From CAYVQU01 sp964453155 (lineage in GTDB: Bacteria; Chloroflexota; Anaerolineae; Anaerolineales; UBA11858): a DNA stretch of 40,323 nt. The notes under the pieces were generated by a model. It did no database searches, was not told where the DNA came from, and saw only the letters and a program-made list of their open reading frames with translations. Made by a program: the position numbers and the translations under genes. Location of the stretch: NCBI GenBank assembly GCA_964453155.1, contig CAYVQU010000027.1, positions 1-40,323 on the forward strand, read 5' to 3'. Shown piece after piece: positions 24,656-33,062 of this stretch (position 1 is its first letter; each line of letters starts with the position of its first letter).

Positions 24656-24995
24656 CGATTTCTTTCACCTACCTTATTGAACGAATGGCAGAAAATCTAG
24701 TGAATAAATCTTCAACTACCATCCTCATCAGGATAACATCAGAGTATATCACTAGGATACCCAAACTTTAGCCAACAAAATAGTAAGGCGTTGGTACTAT
24801 TCCATTATAGCGTAGGATTGCTGGCTGGAAGGAAATTACTATTGTGGTTACCTGAAAAATAATGCCAGATGAACCTAATCTAGTTAGGAAAATCCGGCAT
24901 TATTTCAGTTTTTGGGTGAACAAATTGATTTGGGCAGATTGATGTGTGGCGGTAAAGCAAGTTGATTTTTTCTAAAGGAACAAACTGCCACTCGC
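24656..24995. other. Intergenic region between gyrB and the kinase gene
   Basis: This 340-bp gap contains the gyrB terminator (24852-24908) and upstream sequence of the kinase gene. On the minus strand a perfect TATAAT lies at 24804-24809 without a good -35, about 150 nt before the kinase ATG. No gene, tRNA or repeat was seen in the rest. Confidence 0.5.
24852..24908 (-). terminator. Intrinsic terminator of gyrB
   Basis: A long stem pairs AAATAATGCCAGAT with ATCCGGCATTATTT (one mismatch), topped by a nested CCTAA/TTAGG hairpin. On the minus strand the A/T end supplies a TTTTT tail. It lies about 90 bp after the gyrB stop. Confidence 0.75.
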
Positions 24996-26915
24996 CTAAA
25001 TATCCAAATTGCGGACTTCACGGGCATGCGTTTGAATAAATCGGCGCCGCGGGGGTACTGCCGCCCCCATCAGCATATCAAAGGTTCGGTCTGCCTCGGC
25101 AGCATCTTCAATTGAGACTTGCAGTAAGGTCCGTTCCTCCGGATCCATTGTCGTTTCCCATAACTGAGTGGGATTCATCTCGCCCAAACCCTTATACCGA
25201 GAAAGTGTTACCCGGCTATCGGATACCCCCATCGTTTTAATAATTTGGTCTTTTTCACGTTCGGTATACGCGTACTGCATCTTCTTCCGATATGCAATTT
25301 TGTAGAGGGGTGGCTGTGCGATGTACAAATGACCGGTTTCAATCAGGGGTTGCATATAACGGAAGAAAAACGTCAGCAGGAGCGTACGGATGTGGGCCCC
25401 ATCAACATCGGCATCGGTCATGATGATGACCCGCCCATAGCGGAGACCTTCTACATTAAAGCTTTCCCCAATTCCGGTTCCCAAAGCTGAAATCAAGGCT
25501 TTTACTTCGTTATTCGCCAAAATTTTATCGAGTCTGGCGCGTTCCGTATTCAAGATTTTCCCGCGTAAGGGCAAGATCGCCTGGAAGTGGCGGTCGCGCC
25601 CTTGTTTGGCAGAGCCACCGGCCGAATCACCCTCAACGATGTAAAGTTCGGTCTTTTGGGGATCACGTTCGGAGCAATCGGCCAACTTACCAGGCAGGGT
25701 TAGGCTTTCTAAGGCTGATTTGCGGATGACCAAATCGCGCGCTTTACGAGCTGCGTCCCGGGCTCGGGCCGAGGTTAAACACTTGCGGACGATGGCTTTG
25801 CCGGCAGAAGGATTTTCTTCGAGGAAAATTCCAAAGGCTTCGCCGACCACCTGTTGGGCCAGGGTCTGGACTTCGGGATTCATCAGCTTAACTTTAGTCT
25901 GGCTCTCGAATTGGGGATCTGGGTGCTTAATCGAAATGATCGCGGTCAACCCTTCCCGGGTATCATCTCCTGAGAAGTTCGAATCAGAATCTTTAAGTTG
26001 ACCACTTTTCCGAGCATAGTCATTGATCGTCCGAGTTACTGCCGACCGCAAACCGGTCAGATGCGTACCACCGTCAATGGTGTTGATCGTATTAGCAAAG
26101 GCATAAACCGATTCGGCATATGCATTGGTATATTGGATCGCGGCATCAATTGTGATGCCATCAACTTCTTTTTCAACATGAACGACAGGGTGAATATTGC
26201 CCCGATTGCGATTGAGATAGCGAATAAATGAAGTAATTCCTCCCTCAAAATAGAAGGTCATTTCACGTTCGTTGCGCTCATCTTGAAAGTGGATTTTTAC
26301 GCCCCGAGTGACAAACGCCATTTCGCGGAACCGCTGAACCAAAGTTTCAAAGCGATAATCAAAATCGCCCACAAAAATTTCAGGATCAAATTTAAAGGTC
26401 TGGCGGGTCCCGGTATCGCCTTTGGAAACTTTGCCAATAACTTTTACCGGCGCCTGGGGGCGGCCCTGATGATAACGTTGGTAGTGTATTTTGCCATCTC
26501 GTTTGACTTCAACTTCAAACCAAGCCGACAAGGCATTCACTGCTGACAACCCAACACCATGAAGCCCACCCGAAACTTTATAACCACCGCCGCCAAATTT
26601 GCCGCCGGCATGCAGCATGGTCATAACCAGTTCCAAAGCTGGTTTATTTCGTTCGGGGTGAATATCGACTGGGATACCACGTCCATTATCCGTAACGGTC
26701 ACGCTACTATCGGAGTGAATTACAACCTCAATTGAATCACAATAATTCGCCAAAGCTTCATCAATCGAGTTATCAACGACCTCATAGACCAGGTGATGCA
26801 AAGCTTTAATATCGGTACCCCCGACATACATACCTGGACGACGGCGAACGGCTTCCAAACCTTCTAATACTTGAATATCTTTGGCATCATACGAAACATT
26901 TTTTTTATTTGCCAC
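24996..26915 (-). CDS. gyrB: DNA gyrase subunit B
   Basis: This 639-residue type IIA topoisomerase subunit supplies the ATPase that drives negative supercoiling with GyrA. N-terminal GHKL motifs are EVVDNSIDEALA and TDNGRGIPVDIHPE; the transducer domain has a QTK loop (QTKVKLMN). The Toprim domain has EGDSAGGSAKQGRDR, PLRGKILNTERARLDK and DADVDGAHIRTLLLTFF, and the C-terminus ends near REVRNLDI. It is the short GyrB form lacking the proteobacterial insert. The frame opens at a TTG (26927), but the GTG at 26915 is preferred because GGAGG lies 5 nt upstream. The ribosome site overlaps the end of the membrane protein gene, so the two are probably coupled. ParE is the alternative, less likely on motif style. 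Confidence 0.93.
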   Translation of the reverse strand: MANKKNVSYDAKDIQVLEGLEAVRRRPGMYVGGTDIKALHHLVYEVVDNSIDEALANYCDSIEVVIHSDSSVTVTDNGRGIPVDIHPERNKPALELVMTMLHAGGKFGGGGYKVSGGLHGVGLSAVNALSAWFEVEVKRDGKIHYQRYHQGRPQAPVKVIGKVSKGDTGTRQTFKFDPEIFVGDFDYRFETLVQRFREMAFVTRGVKIHFQDERNEREMTFYFEGGITSFIRYLNRNRGNIHPVVHVEKEVDGITIDAAIQYTNAYAESVYAFANTINTIDGGTHLTGLRSAVTRTINDYARKSGQLKDSDSNFSGDDTREGLTAIISIKHPDPQFESQTKVKLMNPEVQTLAQQVVGEAFGIFLEENPSAGKAIVRKCLTSARARDAARKARDLVIRKSALESLTLPGKLADCSERDPQKTELYIVEGDSAGGSAKQGRDRHFQAILPLRGKILNTERARLDKILANNEVKALISALGTGIGESFNVEGLRYGRVIIMTDADVDGAHIRTLLLTFFFRYMQPLIETGHLYIAQPPLYKIAYRKKMQYAYTEREKDQIIKTMGVSDSRVTLSRYKGLGEMNPTQLWETTMDPEERTLLQVSIEDAAEADRTFDMLMGAAVPPRRRFIQTHAREVRNLDI

Positions 26916-26929
26916 ACCAACCTCCAAAA

Positions 26930-27952
26930 CTACATGATCTCAGTATCACGTCCATTCGTTGTGTCAGACGCGGTTTCTTGCATACTTTGCAGCCAATTAT
27001 CGGCTTGATGATAATAAATGAAACTAGCTGACAACAATCCGGTAGTCACAAAAGCATGTCCAGCCAGACCAATCAACATTAGCCATGAATCAGCCGGAGG
27101 GATTCGCCACAAAATATCGAGTCCCTGCGTAATGAGTAATACACTCATAAAAAACAAACTTGTCGTTGGCAAAGTCATCCGGGTAATGTAAACCCCCCGC
27201 TTGATAGATTGCCAAACTTTTTCTCGTTTTACAAATATCCCATGCGGAGACAACAACAAGGGAAAAATAATCCAAATTAGAAAACCACCATAGAGCAGTA
27301 CCCCACATTGGGCAAAGGCGATATTTCCCAAGGCCGCGACTGAAATCATACAACTGGCCGGAATACTAACGCCAACTAACAAGACAAGCCAGGCCATTGC
27401 TAACAAAAGAACTTGCCAACTCAACCAGGGCCACTCCGAGATTGCTTTGTACCAGCGAATTTCGCCAGTTACAGCCGCTTGTGAAACAGTTGAGAAATAA
27501 AAAGTCCCAAAAATCAATCCAACCAAACTCAAACCTAATACGACCAAAATGATGCTGCCAAAGGAGATTAACTCTACCAATTGTGGCGGGCCTAATGGGG
27601 ATTCGATAGGCAAGATAGAGGCCATTAAGCTCGAAATACCAACGGGATAACTGCGCAGAGCGACCAGTAAATTGAACTGCTCGGCAGTTAACGCCCAAAG
27701 TTCCTGAGCTGACATTAACATTTCGCCAGTTTGGGCATCCGGTACAGCGAGTAAAGACTGATTGACAAGTTCACCGACTACTCGATCAATGATTTCCTTT
27801 AGCCGCAAACGCGGAGCCAACCAAATCACCAAATCTAAAGCGATTGGAAATATTATCAGAGCAATATGGTTTGTGATGGTATCAAAACCAGCCACCAGTG
27901 TCTTTAACAGGTGGGGGGGAGCAGGCAATGCCTGGGAATTTGTTGTTTTCAT
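26930..27952 (-). CDS. Polytopic membrane protein of unknown function
   Basis: This 340-residue protein has about six hydrophobic segments, including a pair near 140-185 and further ones near 190-235 and 265-320, and a Gln/Thr-rich tail. I do not recognise a named family. The ATG at 27952 is preferred to one 14 codons earlier, since AGGTG lies 4 nt before it. It is directly upstream of gyrB, with stop and the gyrB ribosome site overlapping, so they share a transcript. A TATAAT box at 27963-27968 on the minus strand would give a very short leader. Confidence 0.8.
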   Translation of the reverse strand: MKTTNSQALPAPPHLLKTLVAGFDTITNHIALIIFPIALDLVIWLAPRLRLKEIIDRVVGELVNQSLLAVPDAQTGEMLMSAQELWALTAEQFNLLVALRSYPVGISSLMASILPIESPLGPPQLVELISFGSIILVVLGLSLVGLIFGTFYFSTVSQAAVTGEIRWYKAISEWPWLSWQVLLLAMAWLVLLVGVSIPASCMISVAALGNIAFAQCGVLLYGGFLIWIIFPLLLSPHGIFVKREKVWQSIKRGVYITRMTLPTTSLFFMSVLLITQGLDILWRIPPADSWLMLIGLAGHAFVTTGLLSASFIYYHQADNWLQSMQETASDTTNGRDTEIM

Positions 27953-27987
27953 AGAACACCTAATTATACCATGTCGACCTGTTTGGT

Positions 27988-28015
27988 TTGACATTTTACT
28001 AAATTATGCTATCCT
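27988..28015 (+). promoter_or_regulatory. Promoter of the cyclic-nucleotide-binding protein gene
   Basis: TTGACA (27988-27993) and TATCCT (28010-28015) are separated by 16 bp. The start near 28022 leaves a leader of about 70 nt. It lies back to back with a minus-strand TATAAT box at 27963-27968. Confidence 0.6.
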
Positions 28016-28092
28016 GTCTACAGGAGTAATTTGACCTATAAATCCAAATTTTTTAACATTGCAAATTATCATTTATTCCATCGGAGCTGGCG

Positions 28093-28587
28093 ATGAATCC
28101 TCATGTAAATACCCTTAAACAAATTGATATTTTCTTTAATTTTAGTGAGACTCAATTGGCAATGGTCGCTGATCTTTGTGAAGAATCATCTTATGGTGAT
28201 GGTGAGATTATCTTTAATGAGGGAGCCGACAGCGCTGAATTATTTATCATCATCCAGGGGAGTGTAAATATCCAAGTTGATCCGACCGTTGTCCGCCCAG
28301 ATAATGATGATAGTGATCTAGTAACAATTGCCACCTTAAAACAGGGTCAATCTTTTGGGGAAATTGCTTTAGTCGATCAAGGTTTACGATCTGCAACGGC
28401 GCGCGCAGCAGAGAATAATACCCGCTTTTTATCCATAGCAAGTGATAAGTTAATGAGGTTGTGCGATACTTACCCACAACTCGGCTATCAATTAATGCAT
28501 AATTTAGCTGCCGATTTAGCCCTGAAAATCAGGAGCACGGACTTAAAAATACGCGAAGAATTACTTTATGGCAGAGCAATGAACTAA
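28093..28587 (+). CDS. Stand-alone cyclic-nucleotide-binding (CAP-ED) domain protein
   Basis: This 164-residue protein is a single CRP-like sensor domain, with no DNA-binding helix-turn-helix after it. The phosphate-binding cassette reads FGEIALVDQGLRSATARA, including the Glu and Arg that hold the cyclic nucleotide in functional members. The beta-roll is followed by a C-helix (about 125-160). Regulators with this domain usually carry a second output domain, so this one probably acts by protein contact. GGAG lies 6 nt before the ATG. It is a single-gene unit with its own promoter and terminator, divergent from the membrane protein-gyrB pair. Confidence 0.85.
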   Translation: MNPHVNTLKQIDIFFNFSETQLAMVADLCEESSYGDGEIIFNEGADSAELFIIIQGSVNIQVDPTVVRPDNDDSDLVTIATLKQGQSFGEIALVDQGLRSATARAAENNTRFLSIASDKLMRLCDTYPQLGYQLMHNLAADLALKIRSTDLKIREELLYGRAMN

Positions 28588-28593
28588 ACTTGA

Positions 28594-28625
28594 AAATCCC
28601 GGGAAATACCGGGATTATTTTCTAT
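28594..28625 (+). terminator. Intrinsic terminator after the CAP-ED gene
   Basis: An 8-bp stem AATCCCGG/CCGGGATT with a 6-nt loop is followed by ATTATTTTCT. It begins a few bases after the stop codon. Confidence 0.8.
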
Positions 28626-28700
28626 TCACCAATATTGAAATAATGAGTGCAATGAAGCCAGGGGCTAAATAAATAATTCATAAAATACAAATTGGGCATC

Positions 28701-28729
28701 TTGACCCCCCTGTATCAGACCTGTAAAAT
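28701..28729 (+). promoter_or_regulatory. Promoter of the liv operon
   Basis: TTGACC (28701-28706) and TAAAAT (28724-28729) are separated by exactly 17 bp, with the start near 28736. The resulting leader is unusually long for a transporter operon. Confidence 0.65.
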
Positions 28730-28843
28730 TTTGAAACCCGGATATTCTCGTCGATATTCCAACCCATAATAAGATATTCGGCTAACCTTTTTCAACCCCC
28801 ATAAACAGGCAAAAAACCTGTAAAGGGTTTAGATTTCTGGTGT

Positions 28844-28852
28844 GAAAGGAGG
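28844..28852 (+). promoter_or_regulatory. GAAAGGAGG site in the livK leader
   Basis: This motif lies about 90 nt upstream of the livK start, which has its own site (TAGGAGGAAG, 28930-28939). The sequence is the same as the STAB-SD stabiliser motif described in Bacillus mRNAs. No good open frame follows it. Confidence 0.5.
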
Positions 28853-28943
28853 CCAATAAAAAGAAAAATTCAGTTACCCAAAACCCTTGTTTTAATCAGA
28901 AATTCCAAATTTACTCAAAAGGATTTTCCTAGGAGGAAGTTGC

Positions 28944-30143
28944 ATGAAACGCTTTATTTTGATTTTAGGTTTGCTGGTGATCGCCAGCTTGGCGCTGTCC
29001 GCTTGTGGCGGTTCGGCCTACGAATGTGATGATCCACTGGGTTGTGTCAGCTACGCTGAAGGCGAACCGATCCGCATTGCATCGGCATTGGTAATCTCTG
29101 GCCCGAATACCGACTTGGGTACTGACTCCCAATACGGTGTTGAAATCGCTATTGACTTCAAGGGCGAAATTAAAGGCCACGCAATTGAGTTACAGGCCGA
29201 AGATGATGGCTGTAACGCTGAAGGTGGTCAGGCTGCTGGGCAGAAGATCGTCTCTGACCCCACCATTTTGGCCGTTGTTGGCACCAGCTGCTCTGGCGCG
29301 GGTGTCCCCATGGCTGAAGTTATCTCTGAGGCCGGTTACGCGATGGTATCCCCCTCCAACACCGCCCCCTCCCTGACCGATCCCGACCAGGCCTGGAAAC
29401 CCGGCTACCTGCGTACTGCTCACAACGACAAAGTTCAGGGCCGCGCGATGGCCGAATTCGCTATCAACGAACTGGGTGTAACCTCCGCCGCCGCCATTCA
29501 CGATGGTGACCCCTACACCGAAGGTCTCGCCCGCGTCTTCGCCGATGCATTTGCCGAATTGGGTGGCACCGTGGTCGAGTTCACTGCGGTCAACAAAGGT
29601 GACACCGATATGCGCCCCGTTTTGGCTGCTGTAGCTGCTGCTGGTCCGCCTGATTTCCTCTACTACCCGGTCTTCACCGCTGAAGGTGGCTTCCTCACCA
29701 AGCAGGCCAAAGAAGTTTCCGGTCTTGAGAACACGATTTTGTCCGCCGCGGATGGCATGATCTCCGGCGCCGCCATTGAGGCTGTTGGTGAATCGGGTGA
29801 AGGCATGTACTTCTCCGGTCCCGATCTATCCTTCACCGGTGGCTTGTACGAAGACTTCATCGCCAAATACATTGAGAAATACGGCTCCGAGCCAATCTCA
29901 GTTTTCCACGCTCACTCTTTCGATGCCGCCAACATGATCTTCACTTGTATTGAAGAAGTTGGGGTTGAAGATGGTGGCGGGCTGCACGTCGGCCGCCAGG
30001 CCCTGCGCACCTGCCTCTATGCTACCTCCGGTTTCGATGGCATCACCGGTACGCTCACCTGCAACGAATACGGTGACTGCGCCGATCCCAAGATCTCCGT
30101 TTCCCAACTCAACGGTGGTGAATACGAGCGCATTTGGCCCTAA
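28944..30143 (+). CDS. livK: Branched-chain amino-acid-type ABC transporter substrate-binding lipoprotein
   Basis: This 399-residue type I periplasmic-binding-fold receptor (LivK/LivJ group) is anchored by a lipoprotein signal with lipobox LSAC and Cys21. The mature protein has the typical opening IRIASALVISGPNTDLGTDSQYGVEIAI, GTSCSGAGVPMAEVISEAGYAMVSPSNTAPSLTD around the ligand site, and a C-terminal lobe. Extra cysteines (CDDPLGC, DDGCN, TCNEYGDC) suggest disulfides. Codon use shifts strongly to C-ending codons from about 29390, unlike neighbours, as expected for a highly expressed receptor. AGGAGG precedes the ATG. It is the first gene of livKHMGF. The ligand could be Leu/Ile/Val, another amino acid or a urea-type solute; the sequence does not settle it. 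Confidence 0.92.
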   Translation: MKRFILILGLLVIASLALSACGGSAYECDDPLGCVSYAEGEPIRIASALVISGPNTDLGTDSQYGVEIAIDFKGEIKGHAIELQAEDDGCNAEGGQAAGQKIVSDPTILAVVGTSCSGAGVPMAEVISEAGYAMVSPSNTAPSLTDPDQAWKPGYLRTAHNDKVQGRAMAEFAINELGVTSAAAIHDGDPYTEGLARVFADAFAELGGTVVEFTAVNKGDTDMRPVLAAVAAAGPPDFLYYPVFTAEGGFLTKQAKEVSGLENTILSAADGMISGAAIEAVGESGEGMYFSGPDLSFTGGLYEDFIAKYIEKYGSEPISVFHAHSFDAANMIFTCIEEVGVEDGGGLHVGRQALRTCLYATSGFDGITGTLTCNEYGDCADPKISVSQLNGGEYERIWP

Positions 30144-30234
30144 TTCCAGCACAAACTATTTGGTAGTTGGGCCCAAGCGCCGCAATTTTCACGGCACTTA
30201 ACAATCCAACTGCTAACCTAGGGTAATTTGACAG

Positions 30235-30271
30235 GGGATGGGTCCGTTGATAATATTGACGGGCCCATCCC
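30235..30271 (+). terminator. Large hairpin between livK and livH
   Basis: A 13-bp stem (GGGATGGGTCCGT/ACGGGCCCATCCC, one G-T pair) has an 11-nt loop and only a weak T-rich tail (ATCCCTTTG). It ends 23 nt before the livH start. It probably limits read-through and protects the livK mRNA 3' end, giving more receptor than permease. Confidence 0.7.
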
Positions 30272-30294
30272 ATCCCTTTGTTAGGAGAAAAGCT

Positions 30295-31356
30295 ATGCTA
30301 CGTCGCTTTCAAAATGTCAGCTTTATAGACATTGTTCTATGGCTTTTTAGAACATTGATCATCGTCATGGTTATCTGGGGGACAGTTGCCACGATCATCG
30401 AAAATCCATATCCTACCCAAACTTGGATTGACACAATTGTTGCTGGGATTGCCCAGGGCAGTCTATACGCCTTGATCGCAATTGGGTATACCCTGGTTTA
30501 TGGCGTTCTTTTCATGATCAATTTCGCCCACGGTGAATTTTTCATGTCGGGGATTATGACCGCCACGATTTTCTTGGCCGGCCCGATGAACGCTTCTGGT
30601 TTTCTGGATAAATATCCAGTGCTGGGATTGCTGTTGATTGCTTTTGTTGCAATTATTGTATCCGTTGGGATCGCATTACTTACCGAACGAGTGGCCTACC
30701 GCCCCTTAAGGAAAGCGCCCCGCTTAGTCCCTTTGATTACAGCGATCGGCGCTTCTTTTTTCTGGCAATATTTCTTCCGCGGTCTTTACGGCTCGGAAGT
30801 TAAACCTTTTCCACAAGTTGAAATCCTGGCTGGTAAAGCCTCCTTCTGGGGCGTAGAAATTCTGAAGAACCAGGTCGTTGTTATCATTGCGGCCGTCCTG
30901 ATGCTGATCGGCCTTTACGTCTTCGTGATGAAGACCAATACTGGGAAATCTATCCGGGCAGTAGCCGAAGACAAAGATGTGGCCGCCTTGATGGGCATTG
31001 ATGTGGATCGCACCATCTCGATTACTTTTGCGATGGGGGCGGCCATGGCCGGGATCGCCGGGGTGCTTTATGCGATGGTATTTCGCCAGGTGCATTTCTT
31101 TATGGGTTTCATTCCTGGTTTGAAGGCCTTCACAGCCGCGGTTCTGGGTGGAATTGGCAGTATCCCCGGAGCAGCGATCGGTGGTTTTTTCCTGGGAATG
31201 TTTGAATCAGTCGGCCCGGGCCTATTCCTTGAAGGGTTAGGCATCCCTGCTCCACACCAATTGAAAGACGTCATCGCTTTCACAATGCTGGTTTTGGTTC
31301 TAATTTTTAGACCACAGGGCATTGTCGGTGAACGCTTAGCTGAAAAGAAAGCGTGA
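30295..31356 (+). CDS. livH: Branched-chain amino-acid-type ABC transporter permease LivH
   Basis: This 353-residue inner-membrane permease has LivH hallmarks: AQGSLYALIAIGYTLVYGVLFMINFAHGEFFMSG and the coupling loop IRAVAEDKDVAALMGIDVDRTI. About eight hydrophobic segments are seen. ATG 30295 is chosen because AGGAG lies about 8 nt upstream; an earlier in-frame ATG at 30238 falls inside the hairpin. It pairs with LivM, encoded 10 bp downstream, to form the channel for LivK substrate. Confidence 0.93.
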   Translation: MLRRFQNVSFIDIVLWLFRTLIIVMVIWGTVATIIENPYPTQTWIDTIVAGIAQGSLYALIAIGYTLVYGVLFMINFAHGEFFMSGIMTATIFLAGPMNASGFLDKYPVLGLLLIAFVAIIVSVGIALLTERVAYRPLRKAPRLVPLITAIGASFFWQYFFRGLYGSEVKPFPQVEILAGKASFWGVEILKNQVVVIIAAVLMLIGLYVFVMKTNTGKSIRAVAEDKDVAALMGIDVDRTISITFAMGAAMAGIAGVLYAMVFRQVHFFMGFIPGLKAFTAAVLGGIGSIPGAAIGGFFLGMFESVGPGLFLEGLGIPAPHQLKDVIAFTMLVLVLIFRPQGIVGERLAEKKA

Positions 31357-31366
31357 GGTTATCATT

Positions 31367-33052
31367 ATGGTAGAAAAACAAACTTTTACGTTCAAAAAAG
31401 CAGCTCAACAAGGTACTTTAGCGGGGTTGATCGCCCTCAGCCTAAGTGTGATTGGGTTAGTAGCACTCTTCCAAGAACGTGACCTTATTGCTGGGATTTT
31501 CACCCTGGGTCAATTGATCCTTTTCATGCCGTCAGCTGCCCTGGCCTTCACAATGGCTGGCAAAATCGGGGCCGATGAAAAAGGAAAGATCATCTTGGGA
31601 GGGCTGATCATCGGGGTTGTAACGGCTATCCCGCTGATTTTATTGGCAATTTTAGCCACGACCTTCGATATTCGCCAATTCCTGGCTAATGTATCCCCGG
31701 CTTTAGTGGAACTACTGACTTTTGGCCAGAGTATCACTGTCGGCAGCCTGGTATTGATTGTCGTTCTAGGACTGGTTGGTGCCGCTGCCGCCGGAGTTCA
31801 AACGATTTCTGAGAACATCAAAAAAGCATCGTTGAACGGGTTACTCTGGACTTTTTCGATCGGTTTGTTCTCTGAAATTTTATCGGGACGCATTCGCGAT
31901 TTCTTTGGTTCTGGGGCCGTCAAAATAATCTTCAAATCCAAAGCCCTCAATCCGGTTGTGGCGATTATCATTTTTGTGCTCGTATTTGTGATAACGATAT
32001 GGCGGAAAAAACGCGGCAATCCGATGCAAGACCGAATCGCCGCCATGAACCCCACCCAACTGCGCAATTTCCGTTGGCTACAGATTGGGTTGGCTGTGGT
32101 CGGGTTGCTAATTATGCCGCTTCTATTAGGCACCTACCTCTCCGAAGTCGTCAATAACGTTGGAATTTACATCATCATGGGGATGGGCCTCAACATCGTG
32201 GTCGGGTTCGCGGGTCTTTTGGACCTCGGCTATGTGGCCTTCTTCGCCATCGGGGCCTATACCATGGCAATTCTGACTACCGAAGGGCATCTCGGGGCTT
32301 CCAGTCTAAACTTCTGGGCCGCGTTACCCATTTGTATCGTCGCGGCCATCGCGGCCGGTGTAATTTTGGGTGTGCCGGTCCTCCGGATGCGTGGTGACTA
32401 TCTCGCTATCGTGACCCTCGGCTTTGGTGAAATTATCCGCATTATGGCGCTTTCAGACTTGCTCAAACCCCAAATCGGTGGAGCCCAGGGGGTGCTCCAA
32501 ATACCCAAACCAGCCATCGGGGCATTGACCCTATCAAAGCCGGAGCAGTTGTATTATGTCATCCTTGGCGGGGTCGTGCTGGCCGCGTTCATTTCTTGGC
32601 GGCTGCGAGATTCCCGGCTTGGACGCCAGTGGATGGCGATGCGCGAGGACGAGGATGTTGCCGAAGCAATGGGAATCAATCTGGTCAGCACCAAGTTGTT
32701 GGCCTTCGCCATTGGCGCTGGGTTCTCAGGTCTTTCTGGGGCCATCTTTGCCAGCAAGTTGACATCGATCTTCCCTCACAGCTTTGATCTGCTCAAATCG
32801 ATCTATGTTTTATGTCTGATCATCGTTGGCGGGATCGGCAGCCTACCTGGCGTGGTTGTGGGAGCCTTAGTCCTGATGGGACTGCCCGAACTCCTCCGTG
32901 AGTTCGCCGAATACCGCATGTTGATGTACGGTGCGCTTCTGGTTGTTATGATGTTAGCCCGACCCGAAGGTTTCGTCCCCTCCGCAGTGATGAAGCGGGA
33001 ACTGCACGCCCACGAAGATGAAAACATTGAATCTGTCGGAGCAGCAGACTAA
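31367..33052 (+). CDS. livM: Branched-chain amino-acid-type ABC transporter permease LivM, extended
   Basis: This 561-residue protein is long for LivM (commonly 300-430). The conserved permease core starts near residue 235, with NVGIYIIMGMGLNIVVGFAGLLDLGYVAFFAIGAY, VLRMRGDYLAIVTLGFGEIIRI and the coupling loop MREDEDVAEAMGINLVSTK. Before it lie about 230 residues with five or six further hydrophobic segments and a basic WRKKRGNPMQDR loop, which I cannot assign. The extension is in frame with no sign of a frameshift or internal start with a good ribosome site. It is encoded between livH and livG and forms the permease heterodimer. Confidence 0.9.
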   Translation: MVEKQTFTFKKAAQQGTLAGLIALSLSVIGLVALFQERDLIAGIFTLGQLILFMPSAALAFTMAGKIGADEKGKIILGGLIIGVVTAIPLILLAILATTFDIRQFLANVSPALVELLTFGQSITVGSLVLIVVLGLVGAAAAGVQTISENIKKASLNGLLWTFSIGLFSEILSGRIRDFFGSGAVKIIFKSKALNPVVAIIIFVLVFVITIWRKKRGNPMQDRIAAMNPTQLRNFRWLQIGLAVVGLLIMPLLLGTYLSEVVNNVGIYIIMGMGLNIVVGFAGLLDLGYVAFFAIGAYTMAILTTEGHLGASSLNFWAALPICIVAAIAAGVILGVPVLRMRGDYLAIVTLGFGEIIRIMALSDLLKPQIGGAQGVLQIPKPAIGALTLSKPEQLYYVILGGVVLAAFISWRLRDSRLGRQWMAMREDEDVAEAMGINLVSTKLLAFAIGAGFSGLSGAIFASKLTSIFPHSFDLLKSIYVLCLIIVGGIGSLPGVVVGALVLMGLPELLREFAEYRMLMYGALLVVMMLARPEGFVPSAVMKRELHAHEDENIESVGAAD

Positions 33053-33062
33053 GGAGCTACCA

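Larger units (their letters stand above)
28588..28943 (+). other. Intergenic region and long livK leader
   Basis: This 356-bp gap holds the terminator of the preceding gene (28594-28625), a good promoter (28701-28729) and a leader of about 208 nt before livK. The leader contains a small hairpin ACAGG/CCTGT near 28805-28820, a Shine-Dalgarno-like GAAAGGAGG (28844-28852), and two interleaved complementary pairs that could form a pseudoknot (28823-28903). No open frame of note starts in it. Confidence 0.65.
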
